From assembly GCA_046290215.1 (NCBI GenBank), contig JBKAGC010000119.1, forward strand, positions 1 to 11,031: DNA of 11,031 nucleotides, written 5' to 3'. The stretch is from JAHRVQ01 sp046290215 (GTDB lineage Bacteria; Pseudomonadota; Gammaproteobacteria; Pseudomonadales; Azotimanducaceae). This document shows positions 1 through 6,565 of the stretch, one piece after another. Made by a program: the position numbers and the translations under genes. The notes below the pieces were generated by a model. It was not told the origin of the DNA, made no database searches, and was given only the letters and a program-made list of their open reading frames with translations. Position 1 is the first letter of the stretch; each line of letters begins with the position of its first letter.

Positions 1-85
1 CCTCGGCGATTAACTGGCGCCGGGTTTGCCAGTCTCCGGATAACATGGCGGGGGTGGCAACAGTGCCTATAACTAGATCTGACAT
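1..85 (-). CDS. N-terminal fragment of an unrecognised protein, cut by the window edge
   Basis: Read on the minus strand, an ATG at 85-83 opens a frame of 28 complete codons that stays open to the window edge. It begins MSDLVIGTVATPAM and continues with a polar stretch containing GDWQTRRQL. In-frame TAG stops lie 12 and 27 bases upstream of this ATG, so the start is well bounded. The short hydrophobic strand followed by a GDWQ-type segment faintly recalls the start of TIM-barrel enzymes such as luciferase-like monooxygenases, but 28 residues are far too few to assign a family. It is transcribed divergently from ilvC. It does not look like the start of an IlvY-type LysR regulator, the usual divergent neighbour of ilvC in enterics, since no helix-turn-helix pattern is visible. 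Confidence 0.55.
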   Translation of the reverse strand, partial: MSDLVIGTVATPAMLSGDWQTRRQLIAE

Positions 86-193
86 AGAAACCCACTAACG
101 AGAAAGCGCCTAAGTGTGCCTGAATGCGAAAGCCATTGCGAAGCAAGCTGACGGAAGAGAGTCACCACCTGGCGCCGCTTACGTTTCTTATAA

Positions 194-210
194 TGAAATA
201 TTAAGTTTCA
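194..210. promoter_or_regulatory. Inverted repeat TGAAA-N7-TTTCA, possible operator
   Basis: The arms TGAAA (194-198) and TTTCA (206-210) are perfect inverted repeats separated by seven AT-rich bases. The element fits the loose T-N11-A shape of LysR-type binding sites. It overlaps the isolated TATAAT and lies just upstream of the ilvC promoter candidate. In E. coli ilvC is activated by the LysR protein IlvY, so a similar site would make sense here, but the match is short and AT-rich and could be chance. Confidence 0.25.
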
Positions 211-220
211 AATATCGCAT

Positions 221-249
221 TTTACGCAAGCACTAAAACCCATTAAAGT
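221..249 (+). promoter_or_regulatory. Candidate sigma-70 promoter for ilvC
   Basis: TTTACG at 221-226 (four of six matches to TTGACA) and TAAAGT at 244-249 (four of six to TATAAT) are separated by exactly 17 bases. Initiation about seven bases downstream would give a leader of roughly 25 bases before the ilvC ATG. This is a consensus match judged by eye and is weak in each box. Confidence 0.35.
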
Positions 250-280
250 ACGCGCTTTTTCCAAGCAGCGGACATTGGTC

Positions 281-1753
281 ATGGCAAACTACTTTAACTC
301 TCTCTCTTTACGCGAGCAGCTCGCCCAGTTGGGCAAATGCGAATTTATGCAGCCAGAGGAATTTGCTGATGGTGCAAACTACCTCAAAGGTAAGAAACTG
401 GTGGTGGTGGGCTGTGGTGCCCAGGGTTTAAACCAGGGGCTGAATTTACGGGATAGCGGCCTGGACGTGTCCTACACCTTGCGTGCCTCGGCCATCGAAG
501 AGAAGCGCCAGAGCTGGAAAAACGCCACGGACAATGGCTTTACTGTGGGCACTTATGAAGAACTGATTCCTGATGCTGATCTCGTGTTAAACCTGACGCC
601 TGATAAGCAGCACAGTGCAGTAGTCAGTGAAATCGTCCCGCTGATGAAAAAGAATAGCTGCCTGGCGTACTCCCATGGCTTCAACATTGTTGAAGAAGGT
701 ATGCAAATCCGCGACGACATCACGGTCATCATGGTAGCGCCGAAATGCCCCGGCACAGAAGTTCGCGAAGAGTATAAGCGCGGCTTTGGTGTGCCCACCT
801 TGATTGCGGTGCATGAAGATAATGACCCTCATGGTGAAGGCCTGGCAATTGCCAAGGCTTATGCCGCGGGTACCGGTGGCCACAAGGCCGGTGTCTTGAT
901 GTCCTCGTTTATCGCCGAGGTGAAGTCTGACTTAATGGGCGAACAAACTATTCTTTGTGGCATGCTGCAAACAGGCTCATTGTTGTGCTTTGACAAAATG
1001 GTGGAGAAGGGCGTTGATGCCGCTTATGCCGCAAAGCTCGTACAATATGGCTGGGAAACCATTACCGAGGCGCTCAAGCACGGTGGTGTGACCAATATGC
1101 TGGATCGCCTGTCGAACCCGGCAAAAATCCGCGCCTTTGATCTGGCGGAAGAACTCAAAGACATTATGCGCCCGCTGTATCAAAAGCATATGGATGACAT
1201 CATGTCGGGGCACTTTTCCAAAACCATGATGGAAGACTGGGCCAACGACGATAAAAACCTGCTGAACTGGCGTAAAGAAACCGGTGAAACCGCGTTTGAA
1301 ACCACTGCAGCCGGTGACATGGAAATCACGGAACAAGAATACTTCGATCATGGCATCTTGATGGTGGCCATGGTGAAAGCAGGTGTTGAACTAGCTTACG
1401 AGACCATGGTGTCTGCTGGCATCAAAGAAGAGTCGGCTTATTATGAGTCATTGCATGAAACGCCGCTGATCGCTAACACCATTGCGCGCAAGAAGCTGTT
1501 CGAAATGAATAGCACTATTTCTGACACCGCTGAGTATGGCTGTTATCTCTACAACCATGCTTGTTTACCCCTGCTGCAAGACTTTATGACCAAAGTGGAT
1601 ACCGACGTGATTGGCCGTGGTCTGGGACTAAACGATGCGGGTGTAGACAACAAACGCTTGATCGAGGTGAATGAGCAACTTCGCGACCATAGTGTTGAGC
1701 ACATTGGCCGCACCTTGCGTGGTTACATGGGCGCGATGAAGAAGATTGTCTAA
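281..1753 (+). CDS. ilvC: Ketol-acid reductoisomerase, class II (IlvC)
   Basis: This cytoplasmic enzyme converts acetolactate or acetohydroxybutyrate to the dihydroxy acid by Mg-dependent alkyl migration and NADPH reduction, the second common step of valine and isoleucine synthesis. The 490-residue product is the long class II form and aligns almost residue for residue with E. coli IlvC as I recall it. The nucleotide-binding loop VGCGAQGLNQG is at 43-53. R68, R76 and S78 mark NADPH specificity. H132, D217, E221, E389, E393 and S414 occupy the catalytic and metal positions in E. coli numbering. I chose the ATG at 281 because homologues begin MANYFN; an in-frame TTG at 275 would add only two residues. 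The preceding ribosome-binding signal is weak (GCGGA, about eight bases upstream). The last eight bases overlap the next gene. No key residue is missing. Confidence 0.98.
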   Translation: MANYFNSLSLREQLAQLGKCEFMQPEEFADGANYLKGKKLVVVGCGAQGLNQGLNLRDSGLDVSYTLRASAIEEKRQSWKNATDNGFTVGTYEELIPDADLVLNLTPDKQHSAVVSEIVPLMKKNSCLAYSHGFNIVEEGMQIRDDITVIMVAPKCPGTEVREEYKRGFGVPTLIAVHEDNDPHGEGLAIAKAYAAGTGGHKAGVLMSSFIAEVKSDLMGEQTILCGMLQTGSLLCFDKMVEKGVDAAYAAKLVQYGWETITEALKHGGVTNMLDRLSNPAKIRAFDLAEELKDIMRPLYQKHMDDIMSGHFSKTMMEDWANDDKNLLNWRKETGETAFETTAAGDMEITEQEYFDHGILMVAMVKAGVELAYETMVSAGIKEESAYYESLHETPLIANTIARKKLFEMNSTISDTAEYGCYLYNHACLPLLQDFMTKVDTDVIGRGLGLNDAGVDNKRLIEVNEQLRDHSVEHIGRTLRGYMGAMKKIV

Positions 1754-3164
1754 TCCTGGTGCGACGGCAACAATCAGCTTTACCGATTGTGAAGTTCGTT
1801 TAAGCGATACTTACGCTCTGACCGGGCTCGATTTTACGATTGAGCCCGGTCAGGGCTGGCTGTTGTTTGGTGCTAACGGTTCGGGCAAGTCAGCACTGGC
1901 TGCTGCCATTGCCGGTGAAGGTGAGGTGGCACGTGGTCAACGGGTTTGCCCGAAACAAACTCGGCTGGTGTCCTTTGAGGCGCAAAAGGCCCTGGTGGAA
2001 GCAGAGCGGCGAGCTGACGAATCCGATATTACCGACGAGATCAGCATCGGCACCACAGTGCGTGCCTTGCTGGAAGACTGTGATCAGGTAGCACTGCAAC
2101 CATTTCTTGCCAGCTTCAATTTAGAAGACAAACTCGACCGCGGTTTTCGTCAGCTATCCACCGGTGAAACTCGTAAGGTTTTGCTGGCGCAAGCGCTCTA
2201 TTCCGGTGCCGAGCTGATCGTGCTCGACGAACCTTACGAGGGTCTGGACGCGGAGTCTTGCCAGATATTAACGCAGTTGTTGGCGGACGCCGCTGCCACT
2301 TCGACCCTGGTGCTGGTGGTCAATCGCCTGAGTGAAATCCCCAGGTGGATTAGTCATGCTTGTCTCCTGGTAGATGGCGAACTGGCCAGTAGTGGTCCTG
2401 CGGATATGGATAGTATCCGGCAGTTTATGCAGCTTCATAGTCAAGCGGCAGACATCCCCCGTGCGGAACATGCCGACCGGGTACCGGCGTTACCACCCGG
2501 GCCGCTTATTCGTATTCGAGGCGGCCGCGTCGCTTATGGTGATGAGGTAATTTTCTCAGGGCTCGACTGGCAAGTGAATCCCCAGGAGCACTGGCAGGTG
2601 GTTGGCCCCAATGGCAGTGGTAAAACCTGTTTGCTAAATCTAATTAGCGGCGATCATCCGCAATGTTATGTTAACGACATTTTTGTGGTGGGTTATCAAC
2701 GCGGTCAGGGCGAGACCATCTGGGATTTAAAGCAACATATGGGCTACGTTTCTAGCCAGCTACAAATTGAGTACCGGGTTAGCATTAACTTGCTGAACGT
2801 TATCTTGTCTGGTTTTTATGACAGTATCGGCCTTTACGAGAAAGCCAGTGATGACCAGATACAGGTGGCCAGGGCCTGGCTCGATTTACTAGGATTAAGC
2901 GCACGCGCTGACCAACCTTTTAACCAATGCTCGTACGGTGACCAGAAAATGTTGCTGATTGCCCGGGCGATGGTGAAACACCCGCAGCTGTTGATTTTAG
3001 ATGAGCCTTGTCTTGGCCTGGACGAAATGAATCGGCAGTTGGTGTTAGCGTTAATAGAAAAAATCTGTCGTTCCGGGGAGACCACCGTGTTGTATGTGAA
3101 TCATCATGCCGAGGATCGCATCCCCAGTATTGAACGCGTCTTAGATATGGCGGACTACCGATGA
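1746..3164 (+). CDS. modF: ModF-like protein with two ABC ATPase domains
   Basis: This is a 472-residue soluble protein of two fused ABC nucleotide-binding domains with no membrane segment, matching E. coli ModF (about 490 residues) throughout, including GETIWD and the following YRVS/ILSG region. Domain 1 has Walker A GANGSGKS at 42-49, signature LSTGE at 137-141 and Walker B LIVLDE at 157-162. Domain 2 has Walker A GPNGSGKT at 287-294, Walker B LLILDE at 415-420 and an HH switch at 453-454. Domain 1 has Asn-Arg (193-194) where the switch histidine would be, and the domain 2 signature is degenerate (CSYGDQ, 395-400), so the composite ATP sites are unequal. ModF's role is unsettled; it is tied to molybdate genes in E. 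coli, but no modABC or modE is seen here. The only usable start is the TTG at 1746, inside the end of ilvC behind a purine-rich GAAGAAG, implying translational coupling. Confidence 0.85.
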   Translation: MSNPGATATISFTDCEVRLSDTYALTGLDFTIEPGQGWLLFGANGSGKSALAAAIAGEGEVARGQRVCPKQTRLVSFEAQKALVEAERRADESDITDEISIGTTVRALLEDCDQVALQPFLASFNLEDKLDRGFRQLSTGETRKVLLAQALYSGAELIVLDEPYEGLDAESCQILTQLLADAAATSTLVLVVNRLSEIPRWISHACLLVDGELASSGPADMDSIRQFMQLHSQAADIPRAEHADRVPALPPGPLIRIRGGRVAYGDEVIFSGLDWQVNPQEHWQVVGPNGSGKTCLLNLISGDHPQCYVNDIFVVGYQRGQGETIWDLKQHMGYVSSQLQIEYRVSINLLNVILSGFYDSIGLYEKASDDQIQVARAWLDLLGLSARADQPFNQCSYGDQKMLLIARAMVKHPQLLILDEPCLGLDEMNRQLVLALIEKICRSGETTVLYVNHHAEDRIPSIERVLDMADYR

Positions 3165-4354
3165 GCGAACCATCGTTTCGTTTTGCCAAGGGCACCTTAC
3201 TCGCCTCGGTCATGGCCATGGGCTTTTCCCAGACCATCTTATTCGCGATTCTCGCCCCCCTTGGCCGGGAGATTGGCTTAACCGAGATTCAAATTGGCGC
3301 CATGATTTCCGCGTCTTCGGTCACGGTTTTTATTGCCATGCCCATCTGGGGCCGGCTCAGCGATACCTGGGGCCGCAAGCGCGTCATTTTGATTGGTCTA
3401 TTTGGCTACGCGGTAGGTACTTTGTTGTTTGCCGCGGTGTTCCAGGCGGCGCTACTCGGCTTGTTTGCGCCCATGATGGCATTCATTTTATTGACCCTGG
3501 CCCGTGTCAGTAATGCTACCGTCATGGCTGCAACCCAGCCGGCATCAACCGCTTACATGGCGGATATTACGGACGTGAACACCCGGACTAAAGGTATGGG
3601 GCAAATCGGCGCGGCGAACAATCTCGGCTCGATTCTTGGCCCTGCCATTGGTGGCTTGTTAGCTGCCTACACCTTGCTCACACCAATCTGGTTCTCGGCC
3701 TTTGTCACCCTGGTGGCAGGGGTGGTCGTGGTGCTGGCATTGCCGCAACTTACCAGTCATGTTGCGGCACAAAGGCCACCGCGATTGAAGTACACCGACC
3801 GGCGTATTCTGCCGTTTGTGTTTGTGGGGATTTTTATGTTCATGGGCTTTGCCATTGTTCAGCAAACCATGGCCTTTCGCTTTCAGGATACTTTGGCCCT
3901 GAATGCTAAAGACACGGCGCAGGTGGTGGGCATCGGCATGATGCTGTCGGCATTCTTTTCCCTGGTGGCGCAAATGTTTTTAATCCCGCGTTTACATGTG
4001 CAACCTTTTACCTTGCTAAAGATCGCTATGCCGATTTTGATTTGTGCGTTTTTGATGATGGCTCTGGGAGAAACCAGATTTGTTCTAACTTTTGCCATGG
4101 CAGTACAGGGGCTTGGCATGGGTTTGGCTGGCCCAGGCTTTATGTCCGGCGCATCCCTTGCGGTGGGTCCAGAAGAGCAGGGCTCAGTGGCAGGGGTCGC
4201 TAATTCCTGCGGCCCGCTGGGCTTCACCATCGGCCCCTTGTTAGGCACTTTCCTATATTCCATCCAGCCAGATTATCCCTATTGGTTTACTTGCTTCGTT
4301 TACTTGCCGCTGTTTGCGTTTACTCTCTGGTTCAAACCACCGCGAAACAGTTGA
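3161..4354 (+). CDS. MFS transporter, drug:H+ antiporter-like
   Basis: This is an inner-membrane protein of 397 residues with about twelve hydrophobic segments, the usual size of 12-helix major facilitator exporters of the TetA/Bcr type. The loop between helices 2 and 3 carries motif A (GRLSDTWGRKR, 64-74). Helix 5 has a motif C-like LGSILGPAIGG (155-165), which in this superfamily marks proton antiporters that export substrates. A similar glycine-rich GPLGFTIGPLLG occurs near residues 341-352 in the second half. The start codon overlaps the modF stop as ATGA, with GGCGGA six bases upstream, so translation is probably coupled to modF. The substrate cannot be read from sequence. Its place after ilvC would fit export of a branched-chain amino acid, a related keto acid, or a toxic analogue, but that is inference only. 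Confidence 0.9.
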   Translation: MSEPSFRFAKGTLLASVMAMGFSQTILFAILAPLGREIGLTEIQIGAMISASSVTVFIAMPIWGRLSDTWGRKRVILIGLFGYAVGTLLFAAVFQAALLGLFAPMMAFILLTLARVSNATVMAATQPASTAYMADITDVNTRTKGMGQIGAANNLGSILGPAIGGLLAAYTLLTPIWFSAFVTLVAGVVVVLALPQLTSHVAAQRPPRLKYTDRRILPFVFVGIFMFMGFAIVQQTMAFRFQDTLALNAKDTAQVVGIGMMLSAFFSLVAQMFLIPRLHVQPFTLLKIAMPILICAFLMMALGETRFVLTFAMAVQGLGMGLAGPGFMSGASLAVGPEEQGSVAGVANSCGPLGFTIGPLLGTFLYSIQPDYPYWFTCFVYLPLFAFTLWFKPPRNS

Positions 4355-4410
4355 TGGTTACAGCGTAGTTGCGGTAGCTTGGTTTCGTTACCAACGAGAA
4401 GAGTCAAACG
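4355..4410 (+). promoter_or_regulatory. Spacer with small hairpin and ribosome-binding site
   Basis: The 56 bases before the CoA-transferase contain TTGGT (4379-4383) and ACCAA (4390-4394), a five-base-pair stem with a TTCGTT loop. Next comes GAGAAGAG (4396-4403), a purine-rich ribosome-binding site seven bases before the ATG. There is no T run after the hairpin, so it is unlikely to be a strong intrinsic terminator. No convincing promoter is visible, and read-through from the MFS gene is plausible. Confidence 0.35.
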
Positions 4411-5628
4411 ATGACCGATAAACCGCTTTTGTTCAGTGGCCTTAAAGTATTAGATGTGGGTTCCTGGATTGCCGGGCCTGTAGCAACCACCATACTTGCG
4501 GACTTTGGCGCCGACGTCATAAAGGTAGAGCGTCCGGGAGAGGGGGACTTTTACCGCTTATTGTCTGGATTGCCAGGCTACCCGGATGCCGAACATAACT
4601 ACATGTGGGAAACCGACGCGCGCAATAAACAAGACGTCGGCTTGAACCTCAAAGACCTTGAAGGCCGCAAGTTGCTGGTGCGATTAATTGAGCAAGCAGA
4701 TGTGTATGTCACCAACCAACCCTTTCCCCAGCGCCGCGCGCTAAAGCTTGAGTACGAGGATGTTAAGGCCATCAAGCCGGACATCATTTACGCCTCTTTA
4801 TCTGCCTACGGTGAGGTGGGCCCAGAGAAAGACAAAGAAGGTTTTGACCTGGTGGCTTATTGGGCTCGCTCTGGATTGATGGATTTGGTCCGCGACCCCG
4901 AGGGGCGTCCGGGCATTGCGGTGCCCGGTATGGGGGATCATCCCACGGCAGTGTCGCTGTATGCCTCGATTGTCACAGCATTGCTGCATAAAGAGCGCAC
5001 TGGTGAAGGTTCTATGGTACACACTTCACTGTTGGGCAATGGTGTCTGGTCAGCGGCTTGTATTGCCGCGGCAGAGTTTGCCGGCGGTACTATTGCGCCA
5101 TTTCGCGCTGCCCGGGAGCGGCGTACTTTTGCTGGCACTGTGTATCGCTGCGCCGATGATCGTTTTATTCAGCTCACCATGGTGCGCAGTCCCGAGGAAT
5201 TGCTGGGGTTCTTTCAGGCGCTGGGAATGCCGGACATTTTTAACGACGAGCGCTTTGCCACGCCGGAAGCGCTAGTGGAAAACAGCCCCGCCTTAATGGC
5301 CTTAACCGAGGCGGAGCTGATCAAACGCAGCTCAGATGACTGGTTAGAACTGTTTGCCAAGGTGGGGTTGAACATTGTCCGAATTGGCACGATGGAAGAG
5401 CTGGTGGATGACGAAACGGTTTATTTAAACAATATTGTCAGTAAACCAACGGATCCAAACGCAACCATCCCCTATGTGATTAATCACCCGATTAACGTCT
5501 CCAGCCTGGATCGAGTTGGTGCCACCAAAGCACCTGATTTGGGTCAGCATACGGACCAGATACTCGGCCAAATGGGTTTGGATAGTGAACAAATTGCCGA
5601 ACTGCGCCAGAAGGGTATTGTGCAATAG
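4411..5628 (+). CDS. CaiB/BaiF (class III) acyl-CoA transferase
   Basis: This is a 405-residue cytoplasmic enzyme of the family III CoA-transferases, which move CoA between carboxylic acids through an aspartyl-anhydride intermediate. The N-terminus shows the family pattern: LKVLDVGSWIAGP at 11-23, DFGADVIKVERPGEGD at 31-46, and RNKQDVGLNLKD at 71-82. The catalytic aspartate should be D176 in GDHPTA, which aligns with Asp169 of formyl-CoA transferase (GDSNTG) and is followed by the usual ALLHKERTGEG segment (190-200). Length is normal for the family. Substrate cannot be inferred: members use formate/oxalate, carnitine, bile acids, succinate/mesaconate, benzylsuccinate and others, and no acyl-CoA dehydrogenase, hydratase or ligase lies nearby. 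It follows the MFS gene on the same strand and converges with surE. GAGAAGAG at 4396-4403 supports the ATG at 4411. Confidence 0.93.
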   Translation: MTDKPLLFSGLKVLDVGSWIAGPVATTILADFGADVIKVERPGEGDFYRLLSGLPGYPDAEHNYMWETDARNKQDVGLNLKDLEGRKLLVRLIEQADVYVTNQPFPQRRALKLEYEDVKAIKPDIIYASLSAYGEVGPEKDKEGFDLVAYWARSGLMDLVRDPEGRPGIAVPGMGDHPTAVSLYASIVTALLHKERTGEGSMVHTSLLGNGVWSAACIAAAEFAGGTIAPFRAARERRTFAGTVYRCADDRFIQLTMVRSPEELLGFFQALGMPDIFNDERFATPEALVENSPALMALTEAELIKRSSDDWLELFAKVGLNIVRIGTMEELVDDETVYLNNIVSKPTDPNATIPYVINHPINVSSLDRVGATKAPDLGQHTDQILGQMGLDSEQIAELRQKGIVQ

Positions 5629-5637
5629 CCGAGGCGC

Positions 5638-5663
5638 AGTTGCTTAAGGTAGTTGCCTAAGTT
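5638..5663. repeat. Imperfect 13-base tandem repeat between convergent genes
   Basis: Two adjacent units, AGTTGCTTAAGGT (5638-5650) and AGTTGCCTAAGTT (5651-5663), differ at two positions. They fill most of the gap between the stop codons of the CoA-transferase and surE, and the second unit contains the first two bases of the surE stop complement. CTTAAGG (5643-5649) can also pair with CCTAAG (5656-5661) with one bulged A, giving a small stem usable on either strand. There is no T tract, so any role as a bidirectional terminator would be weak. Confidence 0.4.
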
Positions 5664-6486
5664 AGTCAGTGGTCAGTCGATCCAGGGTCTTGGCAAGCTT
5701 TCGCAGGCGCCGGTTTACATTTTCTCCATAAGTGCCATCCAGGCGGGTCAAGGTAATGTAACCCTGACTAAGTTCGTAGGCGTCGGTGCCGCGACCAAGT
5801 GGGGCTTGCAGGTTAAAGTTTGGGCGCAGCGTGCCGTCTTCAGCTTTGCGATAAGTGCCATCAAACAATGAATAGTCTGCCAACTTTGTGGCAATGACCC
5901 CTTTGATATCTTCCGGCAGTTCTGCAGGATAGTTGATGTTTAAGATGCTGCCCTGGGGTAGCCTGGCACCGGATTCGAGTAAACTAACCACAAATTCTCC
6001 GGCGCCCGGCATGGCCTTCAGCGTTGACGGAAAGCGTTGTTCCAACTCCGAAAACTTGATTTGTACCGATATGGCAATGGCCGGGATACCGCGCGAATGA
6101 GCCATGGTAGCCGCGCCCACGGTGCCGGAAATCATCGCGTCCTGACCTGAGTTCTGGCCAAAGTTTGCCCCGGAAATCACCAGGTCTGGTGGCTCGCTAA
6201 ATACTTCTGCCAGGCCAACCAATACCGCATCAGCAGGTTTGCCAGTAACAGAATAAATATTCTCGGCATGCTGGGTGAGTTTTACCCCGGAGCTGGTGAT
6301 GCTGGCAGACGAGCCGCTTTGTTGGGTGGCCGGCGCCACCAGAGTGACGTCGTGACCTGCATTGCTTAAGGCTTCAAACAGGGCAGTGATACCTGGTGCT
6401 TGATAGCCATCATCATTGGTGAGAAGAATACGTTCTGCCAGCGCCTGGCTGGAGAATAACCAAAGGCAGAGTAACCAGATCCGCAT
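5662..6486 (-). CDS. surE: SurE-family 5'/3'-nucleotidase with signal peptide
   Basis: SurE proteins are metal-dependent phosphatases acting on nucleoside 5'- and 3'-monophosphates and, in some cases, polyphosphate. This 274-residue protein keeps the active site: NDDG at 24-27 (metal-binding Asp pair), a Ser-Gly segment at 57-60 corresponding to the conserved active-site serine loop, SGANFGQN at 105-112, and SGTVGAA at 120-126. The usual bacterial protein begins directly at M-R-I-L-x-x-N-D-D-G and is cytoplasmic. Here residues 1-17 (Arg at 2, hydrophobic core, ending SQALA) form a clear signal peptide with likely cleavage after Ala17, suggesting a periplasmic enzyme. The ATG at 6486 is the start that encodes this signal; no strong ribosome-binding site precedes it. 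It is last in the minus-strand block, 79 bases after the kinase. It is not next to pcm, rpoS or truD, the common surE neighbours. Confidence 0.93.
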   Translation of the reverse strand: MRIWLLCLWLFSSQALAERILLTNDDGYQAPGITALFEALSNAGHDVTLVAPATQQSGSSASITSSGVKLTQHAENIYSVTGKPADAVLVGLAEVFSEPPDLVISGANFGQNSGQDAMISGTVGAATMAHSRGIPAIAISVQIKFSELEQRFPSTLKAMPGAGEFVVSLLESGARLPQGSILNINYPAELPEDIKGVIATKLADYSLFDGTYRKAEDGTLRPNFNLQAPLGRGTDAYELSQGYITLTRLDGTYGENVNRRLRKLAKTLDRLTTD

Positions 6487-6513
6487 AGTTTAATACCGGG
6501 CTAAGAATGAGTC

Positions 6514-6536
6514 CGCCCAAGTCTAAGGTCTGGGCG
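6514..6536 (-). other. Inverted repeat between kinase and surE
   Basis: CGCCCA (6514-6519) and TGGGCG (6531-6536) are perfect complements separated by 11 bases, and would form a six-base-pair GC-rich hairpin in RNA read on the minus strand after the kinase stop. No T tract follows, so it is not a clear intrinsic terminator. It could moderate surE expression relative to the kinase or stabilise an RNA end. Confidence 0.35.
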
Positions 6537-6565
6537 CCCGCCGCGCCAGTGGGCATTGAGTTGAG

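Larger units (their letters stand above)
86..280. promoter_or_regulatory. Divergent intergenic region upstream of ilvC
   Basis: This 195-base gap separates two divergent starts and must carry promoters for both directions. The half nearest ilvC (about 180-250) is clearly AT-rich against its surroundings. It holds a perfect TATAAT at 189-194 with no acceptable -35 partner, a better-spaced promoter candidate at 221-249, and the imperfect palindrome TGAAA-N7-TTTCA at 194-210. A small TTGC-GAA-GCAA inverted repeat lies at 136-146. I see no leader peptide rich in branched-chain codons and no attenuator hairpin followed by a T run, so transcription attenuation is not apparent. Confidence 0.5.

Noticed and set aside
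189..194. Perfect TATAAT as the ilvC -10 box
   Set aside because: No hexamer resembling TTGACA lies 15-19 bases upstream, and the region is AT-rich, so an isolated match is not enough. The pair at 221-249 has better spacing.
977..1351. Long open frame antisense to ilvC
   Set aside because: ilvC is certain on the other strand with all catalytic residues present. The antisense frame has no recognisable domain and follows the codon pattern of a shadow.
3883..4263. Open frame antisense to the MFS gene
   Set aside because: It lies wholly within a clear 12-helix transporter gene and shows no domain of its own.
5653..5871. Small plus-strand gene after the CoA-transferase
   Set aside because: It lies opposite the conserved C-terminal part of surE and has no ribosome-binding site or recognisable features.
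6514..6536. Intrinsic terminator after the kinase gene
   Set aside because: The stem is only six base pairs with an 11-base loop and has no following T tract on the minus strand, so it is kept only as an inverted repeat.
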